A stretch of 64,000 nt of DNA. Source: Muribaculaceae bacterium. Its GTDB lineage: Bacteria > Bacteroidota > Bacteroidia > Bacteroidales > Muribaculaceae. Numbering within the stretch: position 1 is the first letter of the stretch; every line of letters begins with the position of its first letter. Below the pieces are notes generated by a model. It saw only the letters and a list, made by a program, of their open reading frames with translations. It was not told the DNA's origin and did not search any database. The stretch lies in the NCBI GenBank assembly GCA_023664185.1, contig JAMPGA010000002.1:20480-84479 (forward strand), in the 5' to 3' direction. Of this stretch, positions 35,358 through 44,196 are shown one piece after another. The position numbers and the translations under genes are program-made.

Positions 35358-36089
35358 ATGTCATCAGATGCAACAAAGGTGCCCGGACTGCATGGAAATG
35401 CACCGGACTACCAGGATTTCTACAGCCGCAATCAGGCTGCTCCGGGCCAGGGAATGCCCCGCCAGGCTAACGCCACAGTTGTCCCCGGAATGAACTCGAT
35501 GGCTCCTCGGGTGGAAGAGCAGCAGCAGCAAAACCCCATGGCTGCCAATAACCAGACTGTTCCCGTAGTGGGATTCCTTTACTCGATATCACGTCAGGGA
35601 TTCGGCGAATACTGGCCGCTCCATATCGGCTCTAACAAGATAGGCCGCTCTGCCGACAACGATGTAGTGCTCGGCGAACTCACTGTGACCGACCGTCACG
35701 CCTCGCTCAACATAAAGCAGCTCAAGAGCACCGGCAAGCTGCTCGCTTCTATACGCGACGACGGCTCGAAAAACGGTCTGTATGTGAACGACGAGGAGCT
35801 CGACTACGACCAGCACCCTGTGAAGAACCACGACATCATCACCATAGGCAACAACTACAAGCTTCTGCTCATCCTCATCGACGCCAAGGATATGGGTCTG
35901 AGCATAGCCGAAGACTTCCAGCCTGTAGCTGTCGAGGCTCCCCAGCCTGCCTTCGACCAGAATTTCCCCGGCCTGCCCAACCCCGACGACACCGGCTCGC
36001 TCTACAGCTCGTCGAACCGCGTCGAAAACGGCACCGTGGCCATGGACGGCTCATCGCCCGTCACCAGCGGTCGCACACGTTTCCTTTGA
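35358..36089 (+). CDS. FHA-domain protein, cytoplasmic
   Basis: 243 residues with a disordered Gln/Asn-rich N-terminus (about 1-75) and an FHA domain at about 77-170 (SNKIGRSADNDVVL, TDRHASLN, DDGSKNGLYVNDE). FHA domains bind phosphothreonine; the Arg of IGRS and the Ser-Asn-Gly of GSKNG are the phosphate-binding type residues. The last 60 residues are disordered. No membrane segment is seen. It opens the kinase/phosphatase cluster and is probably a reader of kinase products. Confidence 0.85.
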   Translation: MSSDATKVPGLHGNAPDYQDFYSRNQAAPGQGMPRQANATVVPGMNSMAPRVEEQQQQNPMAANNQTVPVVGFLYSISRQGFGEYWPLHIGSNKIGRSADNDVVLGELTVTDRHASLNIKQLKSTGKLLASIRDDGSKNGLYVNDEELDYDQHPVKNHDIITIGNNYKLLLILIDAKDMGLSIAEDFQPVAVEAPQPAFDQNFPGLPNPDDTGSLYSSSNRVENGTVAMDGSSPVTSGRTRFL

Positions 36090-36104
36090 TTAGGATCCCC
36101 ACAG

Positions 36105-36140
36105 CCGTCCCACCCCCTCCAACAGCGGGGGGAGGGACGG
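36105..36140 (+). terminator. GC hairpin between the first FHA gene and the first kinase
   Basis: CCGTCCC and CCCCC pair with GGGGG and GGGACGG over about 13 bp with one mismatch. There is no T run. It may weaken transcription into the kinase or protect the end of the first mRNA. Confidence 0.4.
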
Positions 36141-36182
36141 CACACTCAACTCTCTCCAATCCTTTAACACCTTGATTTCACA

Positions 36183-37895
36183 ATGGCAATAATCACTATC
36201 CAGGGCGCTGAGGAAAAGCGCCTGAAGATACACTACGAAGTAGACACATCGCTGGCACCCATCGGTGCCGGTGGCATGGGACAGGTGATGCGCGGCATGC
36301 GCGTCGACGAGACAACAGGCGTGAAACGTCCTGCTGCCATCAAATTCATGTTTGACGATCTCCCCGAGAGCGCCATCGAGCGCACACGCCGCGAGGCATC
36401 CGTGCAGATTAAAAACGAGAACCTCGTGGAGATGTTCGGCTTTATCGAAGTGGAAACCACCGATGCTGCCGGAGCCGTCCACAAACGCTATCATGTGGCC
36501 AGCGAGCTGCTCACCGGAGTGATGCTCCATGACCTCATGCGCGGCAAGACCACCGACGCCGACGGCAATGAAATGCCCTTTGCTCGCGAGATTTACCGCC
36601 AGTACAGCTGCGAGCGCATGCGCTTTGCCACATTTATTATAAGCAAACTGCTGCTCGGCGTGATGGCTCTGCACGATGCCGGATACATACACCGCGACAT
36701 CGACCCCAGCAACGTCATGATCACCGCCGACGGCAAGGTGAAGCTCATAGACTTCGGCATCTGCAAAAAGCTCGACGAGCTCGGCTCATCCGACCGTCAT
36801 CTCACCACCGCAGGCCAGTTTATGGGCAAAGCTGCCTATGCCGCTCCCGAGCTGGTGATGGGCGACGTGGCTCACCAGGATCCCACCACCGACCTCTATG
36901 CCATAGGCATAATGCTCTTCGAGCTCATCACAGGCAAAGTGCCCTTCGAGGGTGCCACCCACGAGGTGCTGGCCCGTCAGCTCAAGGAGAAGGTCAATGT
37001 CAAGGAGATTGCCGACAAGACCATGCGCGCCATAATCCTCAAGGCCACAGCCAAGAAGCAAAACGAGCGCTATGCCTCGGCAGCCGAGTTCCGCGTGGCT
37101 CTCGAGCAGTTCACCCGCAGTAGCATCGTCCCCTCAGCCGGCCATACCGGACGCACCAATCCGGGCACCTCGACCCCGGCCGTAGTCGCAGCCGCAGGTA
37201 TGGACGACAAGAAGAAAAAACTCCTCATCTATGGCGGTGTGGCAGCCGCAGTGGCCGTGATCATAGGCTGTGCAGTGACCTTCATGAGCAGCAAAAACTC
37301 AGAGGCCGAGGCCCAGGCAGCCGCCGAGCTCCACGAACGCGTGGAGGCACGTCGCGCCGAGATAGCCGACCTAATACTCGACTCCTCAGAGGTGACCAGC
37401 GAGCTCGACTCGCTCACCGGTATGGAGATACCCACCGCCGGACTCCTCATCCGCCAGGCCCGCCTACAGCTCGCATCGGCCTCCACAGCCGGCGACGGTG
37501 TGGCCACCCTACGCAAAGTGGCCGACAAGAAGATGCACTCCTCAGCCGAGGCCCTGGCTCTCCTCGCAGCCCTCAACAGCCGCAGCTCAGCTCTCGACCC
37601 AGCCATACTCACCGCCACAGAGTCAATCTTCACACAGCGCGACTATCAGGAAGCCCACCGCCTCAACCAGACTGCCCTGAGCCTTGACAGCGCCAACTAC
37701 AAGGCCCTCTACGAAGTGGCACTCGACTATATGGCAGGCGACTCGCGCGGAATTGTGGAACGCGACCTCAACAAGACAGCCACCATGCTGCGCAAGGCCC
37801 GCAAGATAGCTTCAGATGCCGGTGACAACGAGTTTGTCAGAATCATCGACGCTCCCCTCGGCCAGCTCAAGCAGGCAGGCGTGCTCAAAGACTGA
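36183..37895 (+). CDS. Membrane Ser/Thr protein kinase (PknB-like) with periplasmic tail
   Basis: 570 residues. The kinase domain covers about 15-300: G-loop GAGGMGQV, ATP lysine K54 (AAIKFMF), HRD motif with D172 and DFG with D190 (IDFGICKK). The lysine expected in HRDxKxxN is replaced by D174 (HRDIDPSN). An inner-membrane helix follows at about 347-368 (LLIYGGVAAAVAVIIGC), then a 200-residue C-terminal region with heptad-like helices, presumably periplasmic. It is the fusion of a cytoplasmic kinase and an external sensor/anchor. Substrates are probably the nearby FHA proteins. Confidence 0.9.
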   Translation: MAIITIQGAEEKRLKIHYEVDTSLAPIGAGGMGQVMRGMRVDETTGVKRPAAIKFMFDDLPESAIERTRREASVQIKNENLVEMFGFIEVETTDAAGAVHKRYHVASELLTGVMLHDLMRGKTTDADGNEMPFAREIYRQYSCERMRFATFIISKLLLGVMALHDAGYIHRDIDPSNVMITADGKVKLIDFGICKKLDELGSSDRHLTTAGQFMGKAAYAAPELVMGDVAHQDPTTDLYAIGIMLFELITGKVPFEGATHEVLARQLKEKVNVKEIADKTMRAIILKATAKKQNERYASAAEFRVALEQFTRSSIVPSAGHTGRTNPGTSTPAVVAAAGMDDKKKKLLIYGGVAAAVAVIIGCAVTFMSSKNSEAEAQAAAELHERVEARRAEIADLILDSSEVTSELDSLTGMEIPTAGLLIRQARLQLASASTAGDGVATLRKVADKKMHSSAEALALLAALNSRSSALDPAILTATESIFTQRDYQEAHRLNQTALSLDSANYKALYEVALDYMAGDSRGIVERDLNKTATMLRKARKIASDAGDNEFVRIIDAPLGQLKQAGVLKD

Positions 37896-37930
37896 CCCCT
37901 CAGCCCGGACACACACTCTATAAACACACA

Positions 37931-38815
37931 ATGGATTACACCACAGGCAACATCCGCGTAAACGGTCGGGACGTGTTTCTCTACGTTGACCGCCAATGGT
38001 ATCACTACGATTCCTCGGTAGCCCCGCTTGGAGCCGGAGCCATGGGCACAGTGTATCTGGGACGCAACTGCAAAGACCACCACGACCTCGTGGCCATCAA
38101 GCAGGTCAACCCGGCCTATGCGCGCTACCCAGCCATACGCGAAAGAGCGCGCCTTGAAGCACGCCTGGCCTTCCGCCACCGCAATCTGGTGGAGATGATA
38201 GGCTGCTGCGAGGAGGGCGGACTGGAGGGCCCGATGTTTATAGTGAGCCGGTTGGTGCAAGGTGTCACACTCGACAAATATGTGGAGCGCACCTTCGCCA
38301 ATCGCCCCGACCGGGTGAAGCGCATCATCAACTGCATCTTCCCGGTGCTCGAGGCTCTGGACTATATCCATTCCAAGGGTATTATCCACCTCGACATCAA
38401 GCCCAGCAACATCATGGTTGAAAACGGCTCCAACATACGTCTCATGGACCTCGGCATAGCCTACACCCACACCCAGGCCATCACAGCCTCCGGGCTCCTG
38501 GGCACCCCCGGATATGCTGCACCCGAGCAGTATATATCGCCCGGCCAGACCCAGCTCCCATTCGATGCCCGCACCGATATCTATCAGCTGGGAGTGACTC
38601 TCTATGAGCTCATAAGCGGTGTGAAGCCCTATCAGAAAAACCCCGACAAGCTCGACCCGCTGCCGGGTGTGAGCCGTGCCATCAACCAGGCCATAGGGCG
38701 CGCACTGGCCCTGGACCAAAGCGAGCGCTACGAGACCGCACGCCAGTTCTCCACTGCCCTCAAGCAGGCCCTTATCCAGAAACCCAGCCTCTGGGAGCGG
38801 ATATTCAAAAAGTAA
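37931..38815 (+). CDS. Soluble Ser/Thr protein kinase
   Basis: 294 residues, essentially a bare kinase domain without a membrane helix. G-loop LGAGAMGTVYLG, lysine in LVAIKQVN, then HLDIKPSNIM with catalytic D155 and MDLGIAY in place of DFG. The arginine of HRD and the phenylalanine of DFG are substituted, so it may be an arginine-independent (non-RD) kinase. It follows the first kinase after 35 bases and is followed by the phosphatase after 18, so all are one operon. Confidence 0.88.
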   Translation: MDYTTGNIRVNGRDVFLYVDRQWYHYDSSVAPLGAGAMGTVYLGRNCKDHHDLVAIKQVNPAYARYPAIRERARLEARLAFRHRNLVEMIGCCEEGGLEGPMFIVSRLVQGVTLDKYVERTFANRPDRVKRIINCIFPVLEALDYIHSKGIIHLDIKPSNIMVENGSNIRLMDLGIAYTHTQAITASGLLGTPGYAAPEQYISPGQTQLPFDARTDIYQLGVTLYELISGVKPYQKNPDKLDPLPGVSRAINQAIGRALALDQSERYETARQFSTALKQALIQKPSLWERIFKK

Positions 38816-38833
38816 CGACACACAAAGAGAGAG

Positions 38834-40303
38834 ATGAAACCTATTGATACTAAAACCCCGTTTATAGCCGTGGCCGAGTCACGCATAGGCGGACGGTCCG
38901 AGAATCAGGACACCTGCGCATGGCAGGACACCAAACACGGACTGCTCCTGCTCGTGTGCGACGGCATGGGCGGAGGGCCCTCGGGCAAGATTGCATCCCA
39001 GCTTGCCGCCGATGCCATAGTGAACTCCGTGCTCGACAGCCGTGAGACCTCCGACCGACGCGACGTACTGACACGTGCTGTCAAAGCCGCCTCCGCAGCC
39101 CTCAAGGCTGCCCAGGACGCCGACTCGCGCCTGCGCGGCATGGGCACCACCGTCACAGCCCTGCTCATCAACAAGCAGTCGGCCATCGTGGCCCACGTGG
39201 GCGACTCACGAGTATATCAACTGAGAGGCACACACAAGATATTCCGCACCTTCGACCACTCCAAAGTCTTCGAGCTGGTAAAGGCCAAAGCCATCACCGA
39301 AGAGGAGGCACGCCTCTCAGGCGAAAGCAACGTCATAACCCGCGCCATAGGCCCCATGGACGAAGTGGAGCCCGACATAGCCGAACTCCCCTACGAGAAG
39401 GGGGACCGCTTCATGCTCTGCACCGACGGCATCTGGGGAGCAATGCCCGAGAAAGAACTCATCAAGATAGCCGGTGGAACCAAGGCTATAGCCGGTGCGG
39501 TGGAGAGCCTTGCCATCAAGGTCGACGAGCTCGGCCAGGCCCACGGCGGACACCACGACAATCTCACTGTGGCCATGCTGCAGACCCCGTTTAACTCCAA
39601 ACTAAAACAGAAAATGAGCACAAAGATCAAATACACACTCTATGCTCTCGCCGCTCTCTGTTGCATCAGTCTGCTGGCCAATTTTATACAATACAGGGTT
39701 TACAAAAACTCACACCCGGCATCAGCCGAGATGCTGGCCAAAACGTCATCCGACTCCATCGTCACAATCGATCAGCTCAACAAGATGCTCGACGAGGCTC
39801 AGCGCCGCAACGACGAGGAGCTCGAGAAATATCGCCGCCAGATGGCCGAGCAGGACGAATATTATGCCGAGCGTCTTGACGAGTATATGAAATATGTGGA
39901 GCAGAACACTCCCAAGCAGCAAGGCACCGACTCCAAGAAGCCCAAAGAGAAAACCGAAGCGGTCAAGGGCATGGACAAGGATAAGTCTACAACACAGATA
40001 ATCAAAGAGATCAACACTCTGATTGCAGAAATAGAGGCTATCGGCAAGATGAAAAAGAAAGATAACAAGCTTGAGAACGCCGTAAAAACAGCCTCTAAGA
40101 ACATGGATGCACTGACCAAAAAAGTCAAGGAAATGGGCATCAAAAACACTCAGTATGAGGATTGTGTAAATAAAAAATGGATTACCAACTCCATCACCCA
40201 AGACGTTTCCAACTCAAAAAGAAAAGGTCATATCAACGCCATAATCAAAGCGCTCGAATCGCTCAAGAGCCAGATAACCACGACCACCACATCCAAGAAA
40301 TAA
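38834..40303 (+). CDS. Membrane PP2C-type Ser/Thr phosphatase
   Basis: 489 residues. The PPM phosphatase domain (about 10-255) has the metal ligands of RSENQD (D26) and CDGMGGG (D43), VGDSRVY, CTDGIWG and HHDNLTVAML. One inner-membrane helix follows at about 266-285 (LYALAALCCISLLANFI). The last 200 residues are a helical, lysine/glutamate-rich segment likely to form a coiled coil in the periplasm. It should reverse the phosphorylation by the two preceding kinases. Confidence 0.9.
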   Translation: MKPIDTKTPFIAVAESRIGGRSENQDTCAWQDTKHGLLLLVCDGMGGGPSGKIASQLAADAIVNSVLDSRETSDRRDVLTRAVKAASAALKAAQDADSRLRGMGTTVTALLINKQSAIVAHVGDSRVYQLRGTHKIFRTFDHSKVFELVKAKAITEEEARLSGESNVITRAIGPMDEVEPDIAELPYEKGDRFMLCTDGIWGAMPEKELIKIAGGTKAIAGAVESLAIKVDELGQAHGGHHDNLTVAMLQTPFNSKLKQKMSTKIKYTLYALAALCCISLLANFIQYRVYKNSHPASAEMLAKTSSDSIVTIDQLNKMLDEAQRRNDEELEKYRRQMAEQDEYYAERLDEYMKYVEQNTPKQQGTDSKKPKEKTEAVKGMDKDKSTTQIIKEINTLIAEIEAIGKMKKKDNKLENAVKTASKNMDALTKKVKEMGIKNTQYEDCVNKKWITNSITQDVSNSKRKGHINAIIKALESLKSQITTTTTSKK

Positions 40304-40306
40304 GTC

Positions 40307-40933
40307 ATGAAAATCATCTCAATCGGACGCGGAACAGAGTCCAACATCATCATTGACAATGATCTTGTCAGCCGCCGTCACGCCACCATCAAGCTGCTCC
40401 CCTTCGGCAAGATGGAGATACGCGACCTTAGCAAAAACGGCACCTATGTCAACGGCATCCGCCTGGCTCCCAACAAGCCCTATCCTGTGACACGCAAGGA
40501 TGTGGTGTCGTTTGCACAGGTGGCCCAGCTCGACTGGGACGAGGTGCCCGACCCCATGCGCCCCTATCGCATAGGTGGCATTGCCGTTCTCGTTATCATC
40601 GTGGCTCTCATCGTAGTCTCTCTTGTGAAAAAAATCGACTTCGGAGGCAACAGCCAGCCCCCCATGATCGAACAATACGAAGAATCCCCCAAGGCTGCAC
40701 CCTCCGACAAGGAGAAGGAGAAAAAAGATGAAGCCGACAAGGAGAAAGCCAAGAAAGACTCCCTGAACAAGGCCGACGAGAAAGTGAAATTCTTCAAGTC
40801 GGAGGAACAGAAGAAGAAGGAAGCACAGAAAGCAAAAGAGCGTAAAGAAAAGGCTAAAAAAGAACAGACTCAAAAGAAAGAGCAGCCTAAGAAGGAAGAA
40901 AAGAAAGACCCACAGACTCAGCAGTGGCTCTAA
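40307..40933 (+). CDS. FHA membrane protein with a charged C-terminal tail
   Basis: 208 residues. An FHA domain occupies about 1-80 (SIGRGTESNIII, SRRHATIKL, SKNGTYVNG), followed by a membrane helix at about 89-108 (IGGIAVLVIIVALIVVSLV). The last 90 residues are almost entirely Lys/Glu/Asp/Gln and are probably a coiled coil or disordered spacer. It starts three bases after the phosphatase gene. Confidence 0.85.
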   Translation: MKIISIGRGTESNIIIDNDLVSRRHATIKLLPFGKMEIRDLSKNGTYVNGIRLAPNKPYPVTRKDVVSFAQVAQLDWDEVPDPMRPYRIGGIAVLVIIVALIVVSLVKKIDFGGNSQPPMIEQYEESPKAAPSDKEKEKKDEADKEKAKKDSLNKADEKVKFFKSEEQKKKEAQKAKERKEKAKKEQTQKKEQPKKEEKKDPQTQQWL

Positions 40934-41005
40934 CTGGTCTCTTCCCCACAATTTACCTGAAAACAGAAAATAAAAATCAAAACCTAAACCAATATCTCAT
41001 AACTC

Positions 41006-42640
41006 ATGAAACTCCTTAAAATTGGTAAGGATCCGAGTTGCAACATCGTGTACAACAGCCCCTATGTCAGCTCAATACACGCCGAACTCACCCTCCTGGA
41101 CAACGGTGACATATTCATCGAGGACAAAAACAGCACCAACGGCACCTTTGTGGGTGGACAGAGGCTCACACCCAACGTGGAGACCCAGATACACCGCGGT
41201 GATCTTGTAAAATTCGGCGACACACAGCTGCAGTGGCATCAGGTGCCCGTACTCGAAAACCCTTCGAAATACAAGGCTATCATCAACATAGGCACAAGTC
41301 ACCGCTGCGACATCAACGTGGGCAGCCAGTTTGCCAGCCGCTATCACGCCACACTCTTCGTAGACAAGAAGGGCAAATGTACCCTGCTCGACAATAACTC
41401 GAAGAACGGCACCGAGGTGAACGGCCAGAAGATACCCAAGGGGAAACGCGTGGCTCTCAAGCATGGCGACCAGGTGGTGATAGCCGACGAGGATATCTCA
41501 GAACAGCTCAAGCAGTTCGTGCCCAACCCCTACGGATGGGTCAAGAAAACCCTTATCGGCGTTGTGGCCGCAGCCGCTCTTGTCGGAATCATCTTCGGCG
41601 TTAAGGCTTTAATTACCCCCGATGATGGCACAAACGGAGGTTTCCACTGGTTCGGCGACGATTGCTCATGTGGCAACATCATAGCAGGCTACAACCTCAA
41701 CGAGGCTCAGAAAGCTGTGGTGATGGTGTATGGCGTATACACCGTATATCTCGAGCTTGAAAACAACCCTATCCAAGATGACATCTGGAGAGAATATACC
41801 GGCAACGATCCAGGCCGACTCAAAGTTAAGCAGGAATCCTATAGTGGCACAGCCTTCTTCCTTGATCGCGAGGGACGTATGGGTACAAACCGTCATATTG
41901 CAGTGCCCTGGGAGTATGAACCTGAGGAAAAGCAGAAGGAATGGCACAACGAGGCCGAACAGCTCATGCACGACCATCTGCCCATGGAGCTCACTTCAGC
42001 AGCCGTTGAGGAAGCTTACAACCAGAGCAACAGTGTATTCTGGCCCATGGTACGCACACAGGCTATCAAGGAGCGCAAGGGTGGCCAATATGCCAACTCT
42101 CTTATTCGCCAGCTGAGAAACGCCAAATTCAAGATTGTGGGCGAACTCGACTACTTCGGCATTGCATATCCCAACCGCAACTACGCCAGCTTAGACGAAT
42201 TCGCACGCTGCACCATGCTTGACTACTCTAAGGATCGTGAGATCGACCTGGCACTCATCCAGCTCAACGATCCCCACACACCCGAAAGCATTTCCTGGGT
42301 GTTCAGCCCCGAGACATTCTCGACTGAGAACATCGAGGCTCAGAAAGAGCGCCTCACATGGATCGGCTATCCCAACGGCCTGGTATGGGCTCTCGACCCG
42401 AAGATCCAGAAGCTGCGTCCCCAGATCCGCGAGACCATGTGTAGCTCAATGCCCAGCAAATATTACTTTGACATTCAGGGTGAAATCGTGGGCGGTGCAA
42501 GCGGCTCTCCCGTATTCTGCTCAAAGACTGGCCGCCTCATGGGCATAGCCTACGGCCATCTTATAGGAGGCTCAACATACGGACGCGCCATCCACGCCAA
42601 GTATCTCAAGAAAATGTATGACGAAGAATTAGGAAGATAA
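41006..42640 (+). CDS. Double-FHA membrane protein with a V8-like serine protease domain
   Basis: 544 residues. Two FHA domains (about 1-80 and 90-170; both with SKNGT or STNGT-type loops) precede a membrane helix (about 183-203, LIGVVAAAALVGIIFGV). The rest is a trypsin-like domain with H297 (GTNRHIAVP), D414 (EIDLALIQL) and S499 (GGASGSPVF, like the GNSGSPVF of V8 protease). The helical insertion between H297 and D414 (about residues 305-400) is unusual. The likely topology is FHA inside and protease outside, linking phosphorylation state to envelope proteolysis. Confidence 0.85.
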   Translation: MKLLKIGKDPSCNIVYNSPYVSSIHAELTLLDNGDIFIEDKNSTNGTFVGGQRLTPNVETQIHRGDLVKFGDTQLQWHQVPVLENPSKYKAIINIGTSHRCDINVGSQFASRYHATLFVDKKGKCTLLDNNSKNGTEVNGQKIPKGKRVALKHGDQVVIADEDISEQLKQFVPNPYGWVKKTLIGVVAAAALVGIIFGVKALITPDDGTNGGFHWFGDDCSCGNIIAGYNLNEAQKAVVMVYGVYTVYLELENNPIQDDIWREYTGNDPGRLKVKQESYSGTAFFLDREGRMGTNRHIAVPWEYEPEEKQKEWHNEAEQLMHDHLPMELTSAAVEEAYNQSNSVFWPMVRTQAIKERKGGQYANSLIRQLRNAKFKIVGELDYFGIAYPNRNYASLDEFARCTMLDYSKDREIDLALIQLNDPHTPESISWVFSPETFSTENIEAQKERLTWIGYPNGLVWALDPKIQKLRPQIRETMCSSMPSKYYFDIQGEIVGGASGSPVFCSKTGRLMGIAYGHLIGGSTYGRAIHAKYLKKMYDEELGR

Positions 42641-42645
42641 AATTG

Positions 42646-44184
42646 ATGAAATTATCCAAAGCAATATTAGCGGTACTGGCCGTGGGGGCACTGGCTCCCA
42701 CAGCCACCGCCGAGACAGCCCGCTGGCTCATAAAGCCCGAGTATCAGGCTGTGTATCAGATGACCGATAAGCTCTACAAGGTTAAACAGTCGATAAAGAG
42801 CGGCATTGTCAGTGTGGACGGCCGCAAAATAGTCCCGCTGGCCTACGACTCCATTACCCCCTTCTCCGAAGGCCTTGCACTGGTGCTCAACGCCACTCCC
42901 GAGGGCAAAATGCGTATACTCGGAGTGGTGACCGAAGATGGCACCATGAGCAACGTGAACGATGAGCTCTACACTGATCAGTTTCCCTTCTTCTCGGAGG
43001 GTCTGCTCCCCGTGGCCAACGCCAAAGGCAAGGTGGGCTATGTTGATCGCAACATGCGCGCCATCGTCCCCTTCAAGTTCTCCAACCCCCACCCCTTCTC
43101 CAACGGCCTGGCAGCAGTGTCGAAAGACAAAGGCATCCTGGGCAAAGCCCTCGGCGCTGTAGGTGGCGACGGACTCATCGGAACCGACAAGGTATACTAC
43201 ATCAACCAGTTTGGCAAGGAGCTGAAACTCCCCCGCGAGATTGGCGACATATATCTGGGCACCACCTTTAAAAACGGCGAGGCTCTGGTGATGAACAAAG
43301 ACCGCCAGTGTTTCATAATCAACCCCATGGGCTCGATGCTGAGAATGGACGCCATCTCCTCGCTCAAATTCGACGAAAAATACTGTCTCATAACCCCCGA
43401 CGATGAGAAGGCTGCAGCCCAAGGCACCGTGGTATCGCCCATCACCATCTACAACGAAGGTCAGCTCTACGGCTACAAGTCGGGCGACAAGATCATCATC
43501 CCCGCCCAGTTCACCTCGGCCGGCAAGTTTACCGACGGGCGCGCCGTGGCTGCCAAGTTCAAGCAGTTTGGTATAATAGACCTCATCAGCGGCAACGTAG
43601 ATGTGAAGATCAAGAAGGGCACAGCCCCTGCCACCGACGATATGGAGAGCGCCATCATTGACGTGACCGTGCCCAAGGGACTTGCACCCTACAATGTGAC
43701 AGCCGACGTATATGACAGCGTGGGCAAGCTGGCAGGCACCGTATCGGGAGCCGCCAACGAAACCGGACGCCACACCCTCCCGCTCATGCTTCCCAAGGGC
43801 GACAGAGTGGTGCGCGTCAGCGTGGACGGCCTTGAGATATGGAACTCAACCATCAAACCTCCGGTTGAAAAGACTGTCGAAGTGGCTTCGGAGGATGGCA
43901 TAGAAATATCGTTTGCATCAACCAAGGCCAAAGCCAACTCAAACGACGCTGCTGCAATCACCGTGACCGTTACCAACACTGGCTCCAAGCCCTACTCGGC
44001 TGCCGTGCGTGCCAGCGGCGCAAGTGCCTCGGTGAAGAGAGTAAACATCAAGGCCGGCGGCAAAGCCACCATCAATCTCTACTTCTCCAAGGTCACCAAG
44101 TCTGAGACCCGCAACGTCACCATCACCGTAGGCGATCACTCAGCATCACGCAAAATCTCGCTCGAACCTTTCTTCACTTTCTAA
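42646..44184 (+). CDS. Secreted WG-repeat protein
   Basis: 512 residues with a signal peptide (about 1-22, LAPTATA then ETARW). Residues about 30-330 contain repeats of the WG type, alternating short strands with a Trp-Gly-like pattern such as KVGYVDRNMRAIVPFKFSN and KIIIPAQFTSAG. The C-terminal 100 residues are an Ig-like beta sandwich (about 400-512, ISFASTKAKANSNDAAAITV). A TTG start three bases upstream is possible; ATG is preferred. Its role, together with the upstream protease, is unknown; WG repeats are mainly structural and binding modules. Confidence 0.75.
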   Translation: MKLSKAILAVLAVGALAPTATAETARWLIKPEYQAVYQMTDKLYKVKQSIKSGIVSVDGRKIVPLAYDSITPFSEGLALVLNATPEGKMRILGVVTEDGTMSNVNDELYTDQFPFFSEGLLPVANAKGKVGYVDRNMRAIVPFKFSNPHPFSNGLAAVSKDKGILGKALGAVGGDGLIGTDKVYYINQFGKELKLPREIGDIYLGTTFKNGEALVMNKDRQCFIINPMGSMLRMDAISSLKFDEKYCLITPDDEKAAAQGTVVSPITIYNEGQLYGYKSGDKIIIPAQFTSAGKFTDGRAVAAKFKQFGIIDLISGNVDVKIKKGTAPATDDMESAIIDVTVPKGLAPYNVTADVYDSVGKLAGTVSGAANETGRHTLPLMLPKGDRVVRVSVDGLEIWNSTIKPPVEKTVEVASEDGIEISFASTKAKANSNDAAAITVTVTNTGSKPYSAAVRASGASASVKRVNIKAGGKATINLYFSKVTKSETRNVTITVGDHSASRKISLEPFFTF

Positions 44185-44196
44185 TTGCCTCAGGAT

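Noticed and set aside
35358-42640. Type VI secretion control module
   Set aside because: Kinase, PP2C and FHA genes occur in such loci, but no sheath, tube, spike, ATPase or baseplate genes are within the window.
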